Positions 1-6,947 of a stretch of 13,412 nucleotides of DNA are shown one piece after another. The DNA is from Desulfuromonadaceae bacterium. GTDB taxonomy: Bacteria > Desulfobacterota > Desulfuromonadia > Desulfuromonadales > UBA2294. The DNA lies in contig JAGXHN010000027.1 in NCBI GenBank assembly GCA_024636225.1, forward strand, positions 1-13,412, given 5' to 3'. The stretch's first letter is position 1, and each line of letters starts with the position of its first letter. The position numbers were made by a program, and so were the translations under genes. The notes beneath the pieces are model-generated. The model had not been told where the DNA came from and searched no databases. It was given only the letters and a program-made list of their open reading frames with translations.

Positions 1-2
1 CG

Positions 3-200
3 GCGGAAGTTGAGCGTCGCGTGCAGCGTGATCCGCGTGTGGTCGCGGGGAGCGTATCCTGCAAAATTATCAACTGGGATGAGCGGCAACTGACCGCAAC
101 AGTGCAGTGGAGTTTTATCGATGCTGACCACCCTTACAACCTGGTTATCGCTCTTGACCGCAACAAACAGGAAATGGTGATCAAAGATGTCAATCCGTGA
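3..200 (+). CDS. Baseplate wedge protein, GpW/gp25 family (partial, C-terminal end)
   Basis: The reading frame is open from the window edge to TGA at 198-200 and gives 65 residues. It contains ERRVQRDPRV near the start, then a beta-rich tail ending in VIKDVNP. The DPRV motif and position directly before a baseplate J gene fit the GpW/gp25 family (P2 W, Mu gp46, T4 gp25), a wedge component joining the sheath-tube baseplate. The 5' end lies outside the window. The end overlaps the next gene by 14 bases, which suggests translational coupling. The family assignment rests on the short motif plus gene order, not on a full-length match. Confidence 0.75.
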   Translation, partial: AEVERRVQRDPRVVAGSVSCKIINWDERQLTATVQWSFIDADHPYNLVIALDRNKQEMVIKDVNP

Positions 201-1365
201 ACTGCTGAATCGATCGCTGGAGGAGATCCGTCAAAGCCTGTTTGACCGGATCAATGAGAAGCAGGCTGAATATGCGACCAAGGGGTGGTTGCCGATCCGG
301 CTGAATCTGAACAAGGGGATCGTGCGCGGTCTGATTGAGCTCTGGGCGTGGGGGCTGTTTCAGCTCTATCAGTTTCTGGCCGTGGTGCTGAAGCAGGCGT
401 TTGCGGATACGGCGACCGGCCTCTGGCTTGAGCTGCACTGCAAGCAAGTCAACGTCTATCGTAAGTCGGCAACCAAGGCCCGGCATCTGCTCTATTTTGT
501 GCGCGCCGACTCGGTTGGCAACGTGCCGATCCCTGCCGGACGGATTGTTAAAACCAAACCGGACGGGCTCGGCCGAGTCTATCGTTTTGTGACGCTCGAT
601 GCTGTGGTTCTGGCCGATGGGCTAACGGAGATCGCCGTTAATGCCGAGGCGGAAGATTACGGCCAGGCGGGGAACGTGACCGTCGGGCAGATCTGCGAGA
701 TTGCGACGTCTGTTGACGGCATCGATGCGGTGGAAAACCGAGTCAACAGCCTTTTGATCGAAGGGGCGGATAAGGAGCTGGACGGTCCGCTGTTTGATCG
801 CTACACGCTGGCATGGCAGCAGCTGAGCGGCTGCACCAAGCACGCGTACCGCGCGTGGGCTCTTGCTGTGCCTGGCGTGGTTACAGCGAAGATCATCGAT
901 AACCATCCGCGTGGCCAGGGGACGATTGATGTGGTGTTAAAAAGGACGGCCGGTGCACCGACGCAATCGCTGATTGATGCGGTTGATGCGGCGATCAACG
1001 GCACCGGTGCTGATGATGAACTGCGGCCGATTAATGATGATGTACTGATAAAAGGTCCGGTGCTGGTTCCGGTTGATCTCGATGCGGAGCTGGTTTTGAC
1101 CCATGGCGATCCGGCTGCAATTCTGGCTGAGGCTGAGGTACGTTATCGGGCGCTGTTTGAAGCGGATGCTACCGTGACCGATGTTGCTACCCTGCAGATC
1201 GGTCAGGATCTGCCGCTCGATCTGCAACGGCACATCTATATGGCGATCGACGGGGTGAAGCAGATCAATTTTACTACCCCGGCCGCCGATGTTGCGGTGG
1301 CCGATGATGGGCTGGCGGTGTTGCAGAATTTCAACCTGACCTTCAGCTGGGCGGCGGAGGAATAA
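187..1365 (+). CDS. Baseplate assembly protein J (Mu gp47 / P2 J-like)
   Basis: This 392-residue protein has the features of the baseplate J family, the wedge protein that joins the gp25-like protein and carries tail-fibre attachment in contractile tails. Visible traits are an N-terminal helical part (about 1-75), a central beta-rich part with PIPAGRIVKT (about 117-126) and VENRVNS (about 181-187), and a C-terminal part with the alternating repeats usual for J proteins. The length is closer to Mu gp47 (about 360) than to P2 J (about 300). The ATG overlaps the upstream stop, with AGGAAA at 169-174 as a distant ribosome site. It abuts tail protein I with no gap. GC is high and even, like its neighbours. 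Confidence 0.88.
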   Translation: MSIRELLNRSLEEIRQSLFDRINEKQAEYATKGWLPIRLNLNKGIVRGLIELWAWGLFQLYQFLAVVLKQAFADTATGLWLELHCKQVNVYRKSATKARHLLYFVRADSVGNVPIPAGRIVKTKPDGLGRVYRFVTLDAVVLADGLTEIAVNAEAEDYGQAGNVTVGQICEIATSVDGIDAVENRVNSLLIEGADKELDGPLFDRYTLAWQQLSGCTKHAYRAWALAVPGVVTAKIIDNHPRGQGTIDVVLKRTAGAPTQSLIDAVDAAINGTGADDELRPINDDVLIKGPVLVPVDLDAELVLTHGDPAAILAEAEVRYRALFEADATVTDVATLQIGQDLPLDLQRHIYMAIDGVKQINFTTPAADVAVADDGLAVLQNFNLTFSWAAEE

Positions 1366-1938
1366 ATGAACCTGTTCTGGGACTATTTCAAGCAGAAGTT
1401 ACGGCTCGGCTTTATCTCTTTACCGGGGCCGTTGGCGATGCTGGCTGAAGGGGCGGCGCTCTGTCTTGATGATGTGCGTGCCATCATCCTGCGCCTGCGG
1501 GATCAGTTTCTGCCCGAGCTGTGTGATGACGCGTTCCTGGACAACTTTGCCCGGAGTCGCGGGATCGTGCAAGCGCCGCTGGAAACGACTGCTCACTACC
1601 AGGGGCGGGTGCGGTTTGCTTATCTCTGGTGGGCACGCGGGGGCCGAGCCGGGGCAATGCGGTTGACCTTGATGGAGTTTTTTGGCTTCGGCAATGTGAG
1701 CATCATCTCCCTGCGCGATGAGGACCCGGCGCGCTGGGCTGAGTTTCGAACGGAAATCGAGGTGCTCGGTTCGAATATGGAGGTGAGTGAGGCGCAGGTT
1801 GAATGGGCGATTAATGAGGCGAAACCGGCCCGATCGAAGCTGAGCGATGTGCAATATCTTTTTGCCACCAGCGGTGCCGTACCGCGTCTGGCGATCGGGA
1901 TCCAGAGCAGCGAAGTGATTACCATCTATCCAAAGTGA
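1366..1938 (+). CDS. Phage tail protein I (P2 I / Mu gp48-like)
   Basis: The product is a 190-residue baseplate wedge protein of the tail protein I type. The N-terminal half is helical and contains ELCDDAFLDNFARSRGI (about 51-67). It is followed by RVRFAYLWWARGGRAGAM (about 81-98), a stretch typical of these proteins in deltaproteobacterial prophages. The ATG directly follows the TAA of the J gene, with GGAGG at 1356-1360 at good spacing. Order after J and before the fibre gene matches P2 (J-I-H) and Mu (gp47-gp48-S). Whether it belongs to the P2 I or the Mu gp48 (DUF2313) subgroup cannot be decided by eye. Confidence 0.82.
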   Translation: MNLFWDYFKQKLRLGFISLPGPLAMLAEGAALCLDDVRAIILRLRDQFLPELCDDAFLDNFARSRGIVQAPLETTAHYQGRVRFAYLWWARGGRAGAMRLTLMEFFGFGNVSIISLRDEDPARWAEFRTEIEVLGSNMEVSEAQVEWAINEAKPARSKLSDVQYLFATSGAVPRLAIGIQSSEVITIYPK

Positions 1939-1947
1939 GGACTATTT

Positions 1948-3084
1948 ATGTTTTATGCCATTGCGACCAATAAAGGGAAAGAGAAAGCTGCTGCTGCTCG
2001 GGCCGCCGGGCAAGCGATGCCGCAATATGCCGAACTGGCGGTCGGTGATGGTGGCGGCGCACCTTTTAATCCGCTGGAAACCCAGGTGAGTCTGGTGAAT
2101 GAGGTGTGGCGCGGGGTGATCAACAGCGTCAAGGTGCATCCGGTCAACGCCAACTGGGTGGTGATCGAGGCGGCGGTACCCGCTGCTGCCGGTCCATTCG
2201 ATATCCGCGAAGTCGGGATCTATGATGCGGCCGGGGATCTGGTGGTTGTTGCCAGTCAGGCGTTGACCCAAAAACCGGATCCGGCTGGCGGCAGTACCAA
2301 GGATCTGTATGTGCGGATCATCTGCGAAATCACCAATGCGGCAGAAGTGGTTCAGTCGATCGATCCGACCTTGGTCTATTTAACTCAGGATATGCTTAAT
2401 GCCCACGCTGACCGGATTGATAACCCGCATGGTGTATCTCCGGCTCAGATCGGTGCGGAGACTCCGGCGGGAGCGCAGGCGAAGGCAGACGCTGCCATCG
2501 CTGCGCTGGTTGCCTCGTCTCCGGCAGCCCTTGATACATTGAATGAGCTGGCGGCGGCCCTGGGTGATGATCCAGATTTTGCAACGACTGTCATGAACGC
2601 TCTCGCCGCCAAGGAGACCCCCGCCGGTGCTCAGGCGAAGGTTGATACGCATGCGGCCCTGACCTCATATCCACACGGTGCATCCATTGGTGCCGTTGGA
2701 TACTCCCTGCCCTACCGCGATCTTTACGGCCGTCTTGAGGCGGTGGCTGGCATTACCGGGAACGATCTTGTGAATTTTTCCCAGTTTCCAGTATCTAAAT
2801 TATCAAACGGGCACGTGGCACTCCCGAATGGGTTAATGTTTCAGTGGGGCATGTTTAATCCTAATGCGTCTCAGACGTTAGGCAATCCGCAAATCATTAC
2901 ACTACCAACAGCATTTCCGACAGCAACTATTTTTGTAGTCCCCTCTCCTGATGGTGCTGCTGCATCGGGCGCCGAGATAGTGCATGTAGATTTTTCAACC
3001 CCAAATAAAACGACAAAGACACAAATAGGTTTTTACTCAAACTACAATGCCGGAACGTGCAAGTTTTTTGCGGTAGGATTTTAA
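1948..3084 (+). CDS. Tail fibre protein (P2 H-like N-terminus, gp53-like tip)
   Basis: The 378-residue protein begins with the tail-fibre N-terminal domain that docks on the baseplate (DUF3751-like, about 1-150; note the VGDGGG and FDIREVGIYD motifs). The shaft contains NPHGVSPAQIGA (159-170) and the collagen-like fibre signature SSPAALDTLNELAAALGDD (190-208). ETPAGAQAK occurs twice (171-179 and 223-231), an internal direct repeat. The tip (about 275-378) has LPNGLMFQWG, as in gp53-like receptor-binding ends. Ribosome site TGAGGA lies just before 1948. Base composition falls sharply at about 2770: 65% GC by hand count at 2161-2220 against 38% at 3001-3060. This suggests the tip was acquired separately. 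Confidence 0.88.
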   Translation: MFYAIATNKGKEKAAAARAAGQAMPQYAELAVGDGGGAPFNPLETQVSLVNEVWRGVINSVKVHPVNANWVVIEAAVPAAAGPFDIREVGIYDAAGDLVVVASQALTQKPDPAGGSTKDLYVRIICEITNAAEVVQSIDPTLVYLTQDMLNAHADRIDNPHGVSPAQIGAETPAGAQAKADAAIAALVASSPAALDTLNELAAALGDDPDFATTVMNALAAKETPAGAQAKVDTHAALTSYPHGASIGAVGYSLPYRDLYGRLEAVAGITGNDLVNFSQFPVSKLSNGHVALPNGLMFQWGMFNPNASQTLGNPQIITLPTAFPTATIFVVPSPDGAAASGAEIVHVDFSTPNKTTKTQIGFYSNYNAGTCKFFAVGF

Positions 3085-3093
3085 AGGAGGAAT

Positions 3094-3621
3094 ATGTTTT
3101 ATTCAAAATCAACGAATGGTTTTTATTCCGTTGCAATTCACGGTAAAGACATCCCATCTGATGCTGTAGAGATTACAGCTGCTGAGCATAAAGCTTTGCT
3201 CGATGGTCAAAGCCAAGGCAAAATAATTACTACTGATGACGCTGGCCTTCCGTGCAATGCAGAGCCTCCGGTTGATTTGGAGAACTATCGATCAAGTAAA
3301 AATATCGAGATCAACCGCGCCCGTGATACGGCTATTAACGACGGTGTTGATTACGGTAGTTATCGCTTTGACAGCGATGATCGTAGCCGGGCGAACTTGA
3401 CGGCCACGGTAGCCGCTGTACAGGCTGGGATCTCTCTGCCGCAAGGGTTCACTTGGCGCAGCGCTGAGAACCAGGACGTTCCATTCGATGCCGCAAACTT
3501 GGTCAGTTTAGCCGCAGCAATGCTGGGCCATGTCAATACTCAATATCAAAAGAGTTGGACGATAAAGGCAGCTGTATCGGCGGCTGGGAGCGTTGAAGAT
3601 CTGGACGCAATTACCTGGTGA
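3094..3621 (+). CDS. DUF4376 tail-fibre-associated (assembly-like) protein
   Basis: The 175-residue protein has an N-terminal part like tail-fibre assembly proteins (MFYSKSTNGFYSVAIHG, 1-17; EITAAEHKALLDGQSQGK, 26-43). Its C-terminal part, about 70-175, matches the DUF4376 pattern (RDTAINDGVDY, QGFTWRSAENQDVPF, LAAAMLGHVN, YQKSW). By position it corresponds to P2 G or Mu U, chaperones that help the fibre fold or attach. That role is inferred from context, since DUF4376 has no proven function. AAGGAGG at 3084-3090 is a near-perfect ribosome site that overlaps the fibre stop codon. The first third is AT-rich like the fibre tip; the rest returns to phage-typical GC. Confidence 0.8.
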   Translation: MFYSKSTNGFYSVAIHGKDIPSDAVEITAAEHKALLDGQSQGKIITTDDAGLPCNAEPPVDLENYRSSKNIEINRARDTAINDGVDYGSYRFDSDDRSRANLTATVAAVQAGISLPQGFTWRSAENQDVPFDAANLVSLAAAMLGHVNTQYQKSWTIKAAVSAAGSVEDLDAITW

Positions 3622-3628
3622 GGTGAAT

Positions 3629-3676
3629 ATGCTGCTAAAGATAGGGTTAGACGAAAGACCTATAGTAGGAAAATAG
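3629..3676 (+). CDS. Possible 15-residue leader peptide
   Basis: An ATG at 3629 follows GAGGTGA (3620-3626), which overlaps the previous stop codon. It opens a 15-codon frame (MLLKIGLDERPIVGK) ending TAG. The ribosome site is good but spacing is short. The frame lies inside the predicted structured leader, and its start codon falls in the 5' strand of the putative closing helix. It could be a regulatory leader peptide, a degraded gene, or chance. No homology is recognised. Confidence 0.25.
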   Translation: MLLKIGLDERPIVGK

Positions 3677-3763
3677 AGGAAGCGACCGGGGAGTAGTTGT
3701 AACTACAACCCGGCCGCCCAACCCACAGAACATCCCTGTGAGCTTAGGCCAAAGGCTCCCTCA

Positions 3764-3775
3764 CCGTGATCACGG
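3764..3775. promoter_or_regulatory. 12-bp palindrome centred on GATC upstream of the methyltransferase gene
   Basis: CCGTGATCACGG is a perfect palindrome with GATC at its centre (3768-3771). A second GATC lies at 3816-3819, beside the ribosome site. If the downstream enzyme methylates GATC, these sites could report its own activity on its gene. The palindrome is also the core of an RNA hairpin, so DNA and RNA readings are both open. Confidence 0.35.
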
Positions 3776-3823
3776 CGAGGGGAATATAGCATATCAAACC
3801 ACTTTTGATAAGGCGGATCTCAC

Positions 3824-4585
3824 ATGAGCAAACCAATTATTCCCTGGATCGGCGGCAAACGTCGCCTCGCGAAACATCTGTTACCCCAATTCCCTGAGCA
3901 CACCTGCTACGTTGAACCGTTCTGCGGTGCGGCAGCACTGTTCTTCATGAAGCCACCGAGCAAGGCCGAGGTGATCAACGATATCAACAGCGATCTCGTC
4001 TGTCTCTACCGGGTTGTGCAGCATCACCTCGAGGAGTTCTGTCGGCAATACAAGCATGCCTTGGTCAGCCGCGAAATCTTCGGCTGGCTGCAGGATACCC
4101 CGTCGCACGTCCTCACCGATATTCAACGCGCCGCCCGGTTCTTCTATCTGCAAAAGATGGCCTTCGGTGGCAAGGTCTCCGGACAGAGCTTCGGCGTTAG
4201 TGTCGAACGACCATCTGGTCTTAATCTGCTCCGTATCGAAGAAGATCTCAGTCTCGCCCACCTGCGCCTCTCGAGAGTCACGATCGAGCACCTCGACTGG
4301 CAAACCTGCATCACCAAATACGACCGGCCAGCGACGCTGTTCTATCTGGATCCACCATACTGGCAAACCGAGGGGTACGGCGTTCCCTTCGATTTTGAGC
4401 AATACGAGCAGATGTCCGATCTGCTGCGCAGCATCAAAGGCAAGGCGATCCTCAGCATCAATGACCACCCGGACATCCGGAAAGTGTTTAGAGGTTTACC
4501 GATGGACACGGTAGATATAAACTACACCGTCGGCGGGGCGAATAAGGCCGCTAAACGGCAAGAGCTGATTATTCGGAATTGGTAG
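3824..4585 (+). CDS. DNA adenine N6-methyltransferase, D12 class (Dam-like)
   Basis: The 253-residue protein is predicted to transfer a methyl group from S-adenosylmethionine to adenine N6 in DNA. The N-terminal PWIGGKRRLAKHLL (7-20) and motif I VEPFCGAAALFF (30-41) form the cofactor site. Catalytic motif IV is YLDPPYW (174-180). Length and motif order fit the D12/Dam alpha class. The target sequence cannot be read from the protein; GATC is the common one. AAGGCGG at 3810-3816 is the ribosome site. It follows the tail genes on the same strand, as modification genes often do at the end of prophage late regions (for example mom in Mu). It probably protects phage DNA from host restriction. Confidence 0.9.
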   Translation: MSKPIIPWIGGKRRLAKHLLPQFPEHTCYVEPFCGAAALFFMKPPSKAEVINDINSDLVCLYRVVQHHLEEFCRQYKHALVSREIFGWLQDTPSHVLTDIQRAARFFYLQKMAFGGKVSGQSFGVSVERPSGLNLLRIEEDLSLAHLRLSRVTIEHLDWQTCITKYDRPATLFYLDPPYWQTEGYGVPFDFEQYEQMSDLLRSIKGKAILSINDHPDIRKVFRGLPMDTVDINYTVGGANKAAKRQELIIRNW

Positions 4586-4953
4586 GTGACTCCCATAAGT
4601 CAGGGGTAGCAAAAAACAGCAAATTCTGAAGGATTTTCAGCTCCTGATTAGAAATAGGGGGATTAATAAGAAGGTCATTTTGTGTTGACCATTCAATTAT
4701 TATCCGTTACGTTAAATTTTATTATTTATGTAGGGTTATGGAAATTTATTGGAGAGGGGTCTTAAATGGGTTTGAAAAGCTTTGATTTATGCAATCGCTT
4801 GAGTCGGTTTAGCATGGATCAATATTTAGCTTTTTCAGCCCTTTTTTTATTTGAATGCAATGACTTCAGTAATAGAACTTAAATTAAACTAGCGTTGCCA
4901 TATCGACCCAGTTCGCTAGTACAATCCATGCATACACAGAGTGCGAGCATACT
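4586..4953. other. AT-rich gene-poor stretch, possible prophage border
   Basis: Hand count at 4681-4740 gives 27% GC, far below the flanking genes. Two weak hairpins lie near its start: TGACT/AGTCA (4587-4591/4598-4602) and CTGAA/TTCAG (4626-4630/4636-4640). Neither has a T-run. A possible 38-residue frame on + (4766-4882) follows GGAGAGG at 4751-4757; its product is not recognised. No tRNA, clear attachment repeat or integrase is visible. The prophage right end could lie here, but no border sequence can be pointed to. Confidence 0.4.
4888..4925 (+). promoter_or_regulatory. Inverted repeat over a possible promoter of the EAL-domain gene
   Basis: ACTAGCG (4888-4894) and CGCTAGT (4914-4920) form a perfect 7-bp inverted repeat with a 19-base gap. 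Inside it are TTGCCA (4895-4900) and, at the right edge, TACAAT (4920-4925), which resemble -35 and -10 boxes with a long 19-base spacer. The arrangement could be an operator over a promoter about 30 bases before the start codon. The long spacer lowers confidence. Confidence 0.35.
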
Positions 4954-6633
4954 ATGAAAATAAATAACATATTTCACTGGATTGAAAGGAACCGCTCTCA
5001 GGTACAGAATTTTCTTGTGCCGGCAATCATGCTCCCGATTGCCGGGGTATATGCGCTTGTCTATATGACAGGTGGAATCAAGTATGTATTTTCCCACTCG
5101 ATGTATTTACCGATTGTGCTGGCCGCCATCATCTTTGGTGTAAAAGGTGGAGTACTGGCGGCTCTGGCAGGCGGCCTGCTACTCGGACCATTCATGCCGA
5201 TCGATACCCTTACTGGCGAACAGCAGGATACCATCAACTGGCTGTACCGAACCGGCTTTTTTACATTTATCGGTTTTCTTGTGGGGGCAAGCAGTAACAC
5301 TATGGTTGCCTATCTGAACAGAATGAGATGGGAGGCTAGTCATGACAGCATGACTAACCTGCCCAACTCTTTTGCTTTGGAGACGATTATCAAGGGGCTG
5401 CTGGCTTCAGACGGAGACAGGAGCAAGCCTCCCTATCTACTGATCGCCCGGCTTACAAATCAGGCACAGATTGAAGACAGCTTTGGCGTACAGTGCTTTG
5501 ACGGAATTATTGCGCAACTGGCCAATGCGATCCAGAATGAATTGCAAGATTCTGCCGAGGTATGGCGGATCGGTGCCGAGCGCTTGGGATTTGTACAGTG
5601 CGCTGAAGATGAACACGCCATAAAAAGCCTGGCGAACAAATTGGAGCAAGTTTTCACCAAGTCTGGTGGATTCGGCGATATTCAGATCCATTCGGATGTT
5701 TATCTGGGAATTGTTGCCTTGGATGATGCAACCAGGGGACCGCAATTGTACATCCAGAGAGCCAGTCATGCCGCGTCCGAAGCAAGCAACAGCGGGCGGC
5801 GGAATGGAATTCTGACGAGCATCGACGAGGGAATCGGGCTCGCGGAAAATTTGCAACTGCTCGGCGAACTGGGTGATGCGCTGGGCAATGGTCAGGTACT
5901 CATGCATTATCAACCCAAGGTGGAAACGGCTACGGGAATGATTGATAGTGTTGAAGCCTTGATGCGCTGGCAACATCCCACGCGCGGCAATATTCCGCCT
6001 GGTAATTTCATTCCTTTCGCCGAGAACAGCACGCTCATTGATCGGATCACGCATTTTGCCATTGATCAATCACTCGCGCAGTTGGTGGCATGGGAAAAGA
6101 ACGGTCTGGAAAATATTCGCGTGGCGGTGAATATCTCAACAAGAAACCTGTTGAATCCGGATTTTAACAAGACCGTTAAGCAACTTCTGGATCGGCATGG
6201 CGTGAACGGGGAAAAACTGGAGTTGGAAATCACCGAGAGTTCATTCATGGAGAATATGGAGAGCTCTATCATAGAGCTAACAAACCTGGCCAAGACCGGA
6301 ATTATTCTGTCGATCGATGATTTTGGAACAGGTTACTCATCATTGCAATATCTGGGCAAGATGCCTGTTTCAATCATCAAGATTGATCAAGGTTTCATCC
6401 GATCATTACCAGCCGAGCAGGGTTCGAGGAAGATTGTAGAAGCAGCCATTGGACTGGCGCATAATTTTGGAATGAAGGTTGTCGCGGAAGGAGTCGAGAA
6501 CCGGGCTGCGTACGATTTTCTCATGAGTGCAGGCTGTGACCTGATTCAAGGCTATTTTGTTAGCCGCCCGGTAGTGGCCAGTCAACTGGAGAAAATATGC
6601 AAGGACTCAAAAGGGCGACTAGTTCATGTTTAA
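4954..6633 (+). CDS. Membrane-bound degenerate-GGDEF/EAL protein, predicted c-di-GMP phosphodiesterase
   Basis: The 559-residue protein has three to four hydrophobic segments in the first 115 residues (about 20-38, 50-80, 98-112), then a GGDEF-like domain (about 127-290) and an EAL domain (about 310-545). The GGDEF signature site reads GAERL (207-211), so diguanylate cyclase activity is unlikely. The EAL domain keeps its expected metal and catalytic residues: E334 in EAL, N393, E425, D455 and D456 in IDDFGTGYSSL, K476, E512 and Q532. It is therefore predicted to hydrolyse c-di-GMP to pGpG at the inner membrane, with the N-terminal part as a possible sensor. The ribosome site is weak. It stands alone, closed by a terminator. 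Whether it is host or phage cargo is unclear. Confidence 0.9.
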   Translation: MKINNIFHWIERNRSQVQNFLVPAIMLPIAGVYALVYMTGGIKYVFSHSMYLPIVLAAIIFGVKGGVLAALAGGLLLGPFMPIDTLTGEQQDTINWLYRTGFFTFIGFLVGASSNTMVAYLNRMRWEASHDSMTNLPNSFALETIIKGLLASDGDRSKPPYLLIARLTNQAQIEDSFGVQCFDGIIAQLANAIQNELQDSAEVWRIGAERLGFVQCAEDEHAIKSLANKLEQVFTKSGGFGDIQIHSDVYLGIVALDDATRGPQLYIQRASHAASEASNSGRRNGILTSIDEGIGLAENLQLLGELGDALGNGQVLMHYQPKVETATGMIDSVEALMRWQHPTRGNIPPGNFIPFAENSTLIDRITHFAIDQSLAQLVAWEKNGLENIRVAVNISTRNLLNPDFNKTVKQLLDRHGVNGEKLELEITESSFMENMESSIIELTNLAKTGIILSIDDFGTGYSSLQYLGKMPVSIIKIDQGFIRSLPAEQGSRKIVEAAIGLAHNFGMKVVAEGVENRAAYDFLMSAGCDLIQGYFVSRPVVASQLEKICKDSKGRLVHV

Positions 6634-6697
6634 TGCTGATGGGAGGGGGACACCTTGACCGTTGATAAAATTAAAGTCCCATAAGTTGCTCCAATCA

Positions 6698-6739
6698 AGA
6701 GGTCCCATATTATCTAAGGATATATGGGCCTCTTTTTTT
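6698..6739 (+). terminator. Rho-independent terminator of the EAL-domain gene
   Basis: AGAGG-T-CCCATAT (6698-6710) pairs with ATATGGG-CCTCT (6722-6733), a 12-bp stem with one bulged T. A run of seven T follows (6733-6739). It lies 65 bases after the EAL-gene stop codon. Confidence 0.92.
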
Positions 6740-6757
6740 GCGGGTGTGAGCGTTCTC

Positions 6758-6932
6758 GAATCAGTTGATGCGCTACGAGTAGTTTGAGCGACAAGGCTGA
6801 TTCAATCAAAGATAATTTGATACGGTCAAGACAGTTCGTACGGAGAGTTATCGCGATATGTCACGCTGAAATTTCGCGGCTGGCTTCAGCTTTCCAAAGA
6901 AAATGAACCCGGCTGTCGGGCCGGGACCCGAC
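6758..6932 (+). other. Hairpin-dense non-coding stretch (candidate structured RNA or element remnant)
   Basis: Five perfect or near-perfect dyads follow in 175 bases. GAATCAG-TTG-CGCT pairs with AGCG-CAA-CTGATTC (6758-6774/6787-6803, small bulges). ATCAAA/TTTGAT is at 6805-6810/6816-6821. TATCGCGATA is at 6849-6858. GCTGAA/TTCAGC is at 6865-6870/6885-6890. CCCGGC/GCCGGG (6908-6913/6920-6925) competes with GTCGGG/CCCGAC (6915-6920/6927-6932). There is no reading frame of note and no T-run after the stems. The strand is arbitrary. No known RNA or insertion sequence is recognised. Confidence 0.4.
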
Positions 6933-6947
6933 GGTTATGAGTTTTTT

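Larger units (their letters stand above)
3627..3810 (+). ncRNA. Candidate structured RNA / structured 5' leader of the methyltransferase gene
   Basis: Several perfect stems follow one another. ATATGCT (3627-3633) pairs with AGCATAT (3788-3794) as a closing helix. Inside are ATAGG/CCTAT (3641-3645/3659-3663), CCGGG/CCCGG (3686-3690/3709-3713) enclosing GTAGTT/AACTAC (3693-3698/3701-3706), CACAG/CTGTG (3724-3728/3736-3740), GAGC/GCTC (3740-3743/3755-3758) and CCCTC-CCGTG/CACGG-GAGGG (3758-3781). A seventh hairpin, TATCAAA/TTTGATA (3792-3798/3804-3810), shares bases 3792-3794 with the closing helix, so the two exclude each other. That hairpin ends at the AAGGCGG ribosome site of the downstream gene. 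No run of T follows any stem, so these are not ordinary terminators. No known RNA family is recognised. Confidence 0.45.

Noticed and set aside
3622..3823. Retron or diversity-generating element
   Set aside because: The end-to-end pairing is suggestive, but no reverse transcriptase, template/variable repeat pair or accessory gene is in the window.
3881..4468. 195-residue frame on - across the methyltransferase gene
   Set aside because: Antisense shadow of a gene with clear catalytic motifs; the product has no recognisable features.
4586..4640. Rho-independent terminator after the methyltransferase gene
   Set aside because: The two hairpins are short (5 bp) and no T-run follows either.
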